Below are positions 63,910 through 64,000 of a stretch of DNA of 64,000 nt, piece by piece. Positions within the stretch are counted from its first letter, which is position 1, and each line of letters opens with the position of its first letter. Position numbers and translations under genes: made by a program. The DNA lies in IMG/VR virus record IMGVR_UViG_3300045541_000260, positions 1 through 64,000 of that record; one strand, 5' to 3'. The notes under the pieces were generated by a model that was given only the letters and a program-made list of their open reading frames with translations, did no database searches and was not told the DNA's origin. This DNA is from a virus.

Positions 63910-64000
63910 ATGTCAGGTTGTTTTACTTGTTTGAATTGCGGAAAAGTTAATACAGTTAAAGGTCATAGTTATACCAACAAATACTGTAACAACAGTTGCC
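63910..64000 (+). CDS. Zinc-finger protein, truncated by window end
   Basis: Open frame from ATG 63910 off the window: C-F-T-C-L-N-C-G ... H-S-Y-T-N-K-Y-C-N-N-S-C in 30 residues. The Cys pattern resembles the N-terminus of HNH-type homing nucleases; identity uncertain. Confidence 0.6.
   Translation, partial: MSGCFTCLNCGKVNTVKGHSYTNKYCNNSC

Noticed and set aside
1-64000. CRISPR array or insertion sequence
   Set aside because: No regularly spaced direct repeats and no transposase or terminal inverted repeats were seen; the only mobile genes are homing-type nucleases.

Overview
The window looks like part of the genome of a very large tailed phage with T4-like transcription, infecting a Gram-negative, probably proteobacterial, host. 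The reasons are: T4-style late promoter boxes (TATAAATA and close variants) before many genes; long runs of tiny overlapping ORFs; 26 intact tRNA genes spread among single genes; and phage copies of host factors (ClpX, ClpP, ClpS, IF-3, ribosomal protein S21, Hsp20, TilS). No structural, packaging or replication gene was recognised. The lipoprotein, the signal-peptide DD-peptidase and a boxA-like sequence fit a Gram-negative host. The exact host is inference.

Layout. 1-7.7 kb: a truncated radical-SAM gene on the minus strand, then a host-takeover block: a membrane coiled-coil protein, ClpX, IF-3, S21, Hsp20, ClpS, GMP reductase and an SprT-like metallopeptidase. 7.7-20.4 kb: an early-type accessory region with repeated sigma70-like promoters (TTGACA, 17 bp, TATAAT) feeding small unknown genes, a GIY-YIG nuclease, a DD-peptidase, ClpP and a phosphoesterase. 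It includes a tandem family of small proteins whose C-termini end in a variant of F-x-L-K-W-S and whose stop codons overlap the next start. 20.4-24.2 kb: a 2OG oxygenase, an aminoacyltransferase-like protein, an amidinotransferase, a SWIM zinc-finger protein and a glycine-zipper lipoprotein. 24.2-29 kb: more small early genes, an L7/L12-like protein, three further K-W-S family members and TilS.

29.6-55.2 kb: the tRNA archipelago. tRNA genes alternate with single, mostly AT-rich cargo genes: many 2OG-Fe(II) oxygenases, two SGNH-type proteins, an O-fucosyltransferase-like enzyme, QueC, a QueG-like protein, sulfotransferases, two tandem flavin halogenases, a GDP-mannose 3,5-epimerase, a subtilase, an AdoMet decarboxylase homologue and homing endonucleases. 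The RNA-rich stretch at 31.0-34.1 kb also holds several long-stem RNA elements that match no family I recognise; four share a conserved terminal stem. 55.2-64 kb: small unknowns, GNAT proteins, IscA, a FdxA-type ferredoxin, a Bax-inhibitor-1 protein, a peroxiredoxin-like protein lacking its Cys, a dCMP deaminase, an exonuclease and QueD.

How the parts may fit. Translation takeover: IF-3, S21, an L7/L12-like domain, a tRNA with initiator features, TilS with CAU tRNAs, and tRNAs for 19 amino acids plus a broken tRNA-Lys. Proteolysis takeover: ClpX, ClpP and ClpS. 7-deazaguanine metabolism: QueC, QueD, a QueG-like protein and perhaps the truncated radical-SAM gene. Surface, glycan or small-molecule modification: epimerase, fucosyl- and sulfotransferases, halogenases and 2OG oxygenases.

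The strongest candidates for undescribed biology are (a) late and early promoters placed exactly 5-7 bp before start codons, implying leaderless mRNAs; (b) the family of tRNA-like long-stem RNAs; and (c) the K-W-S tandem family.
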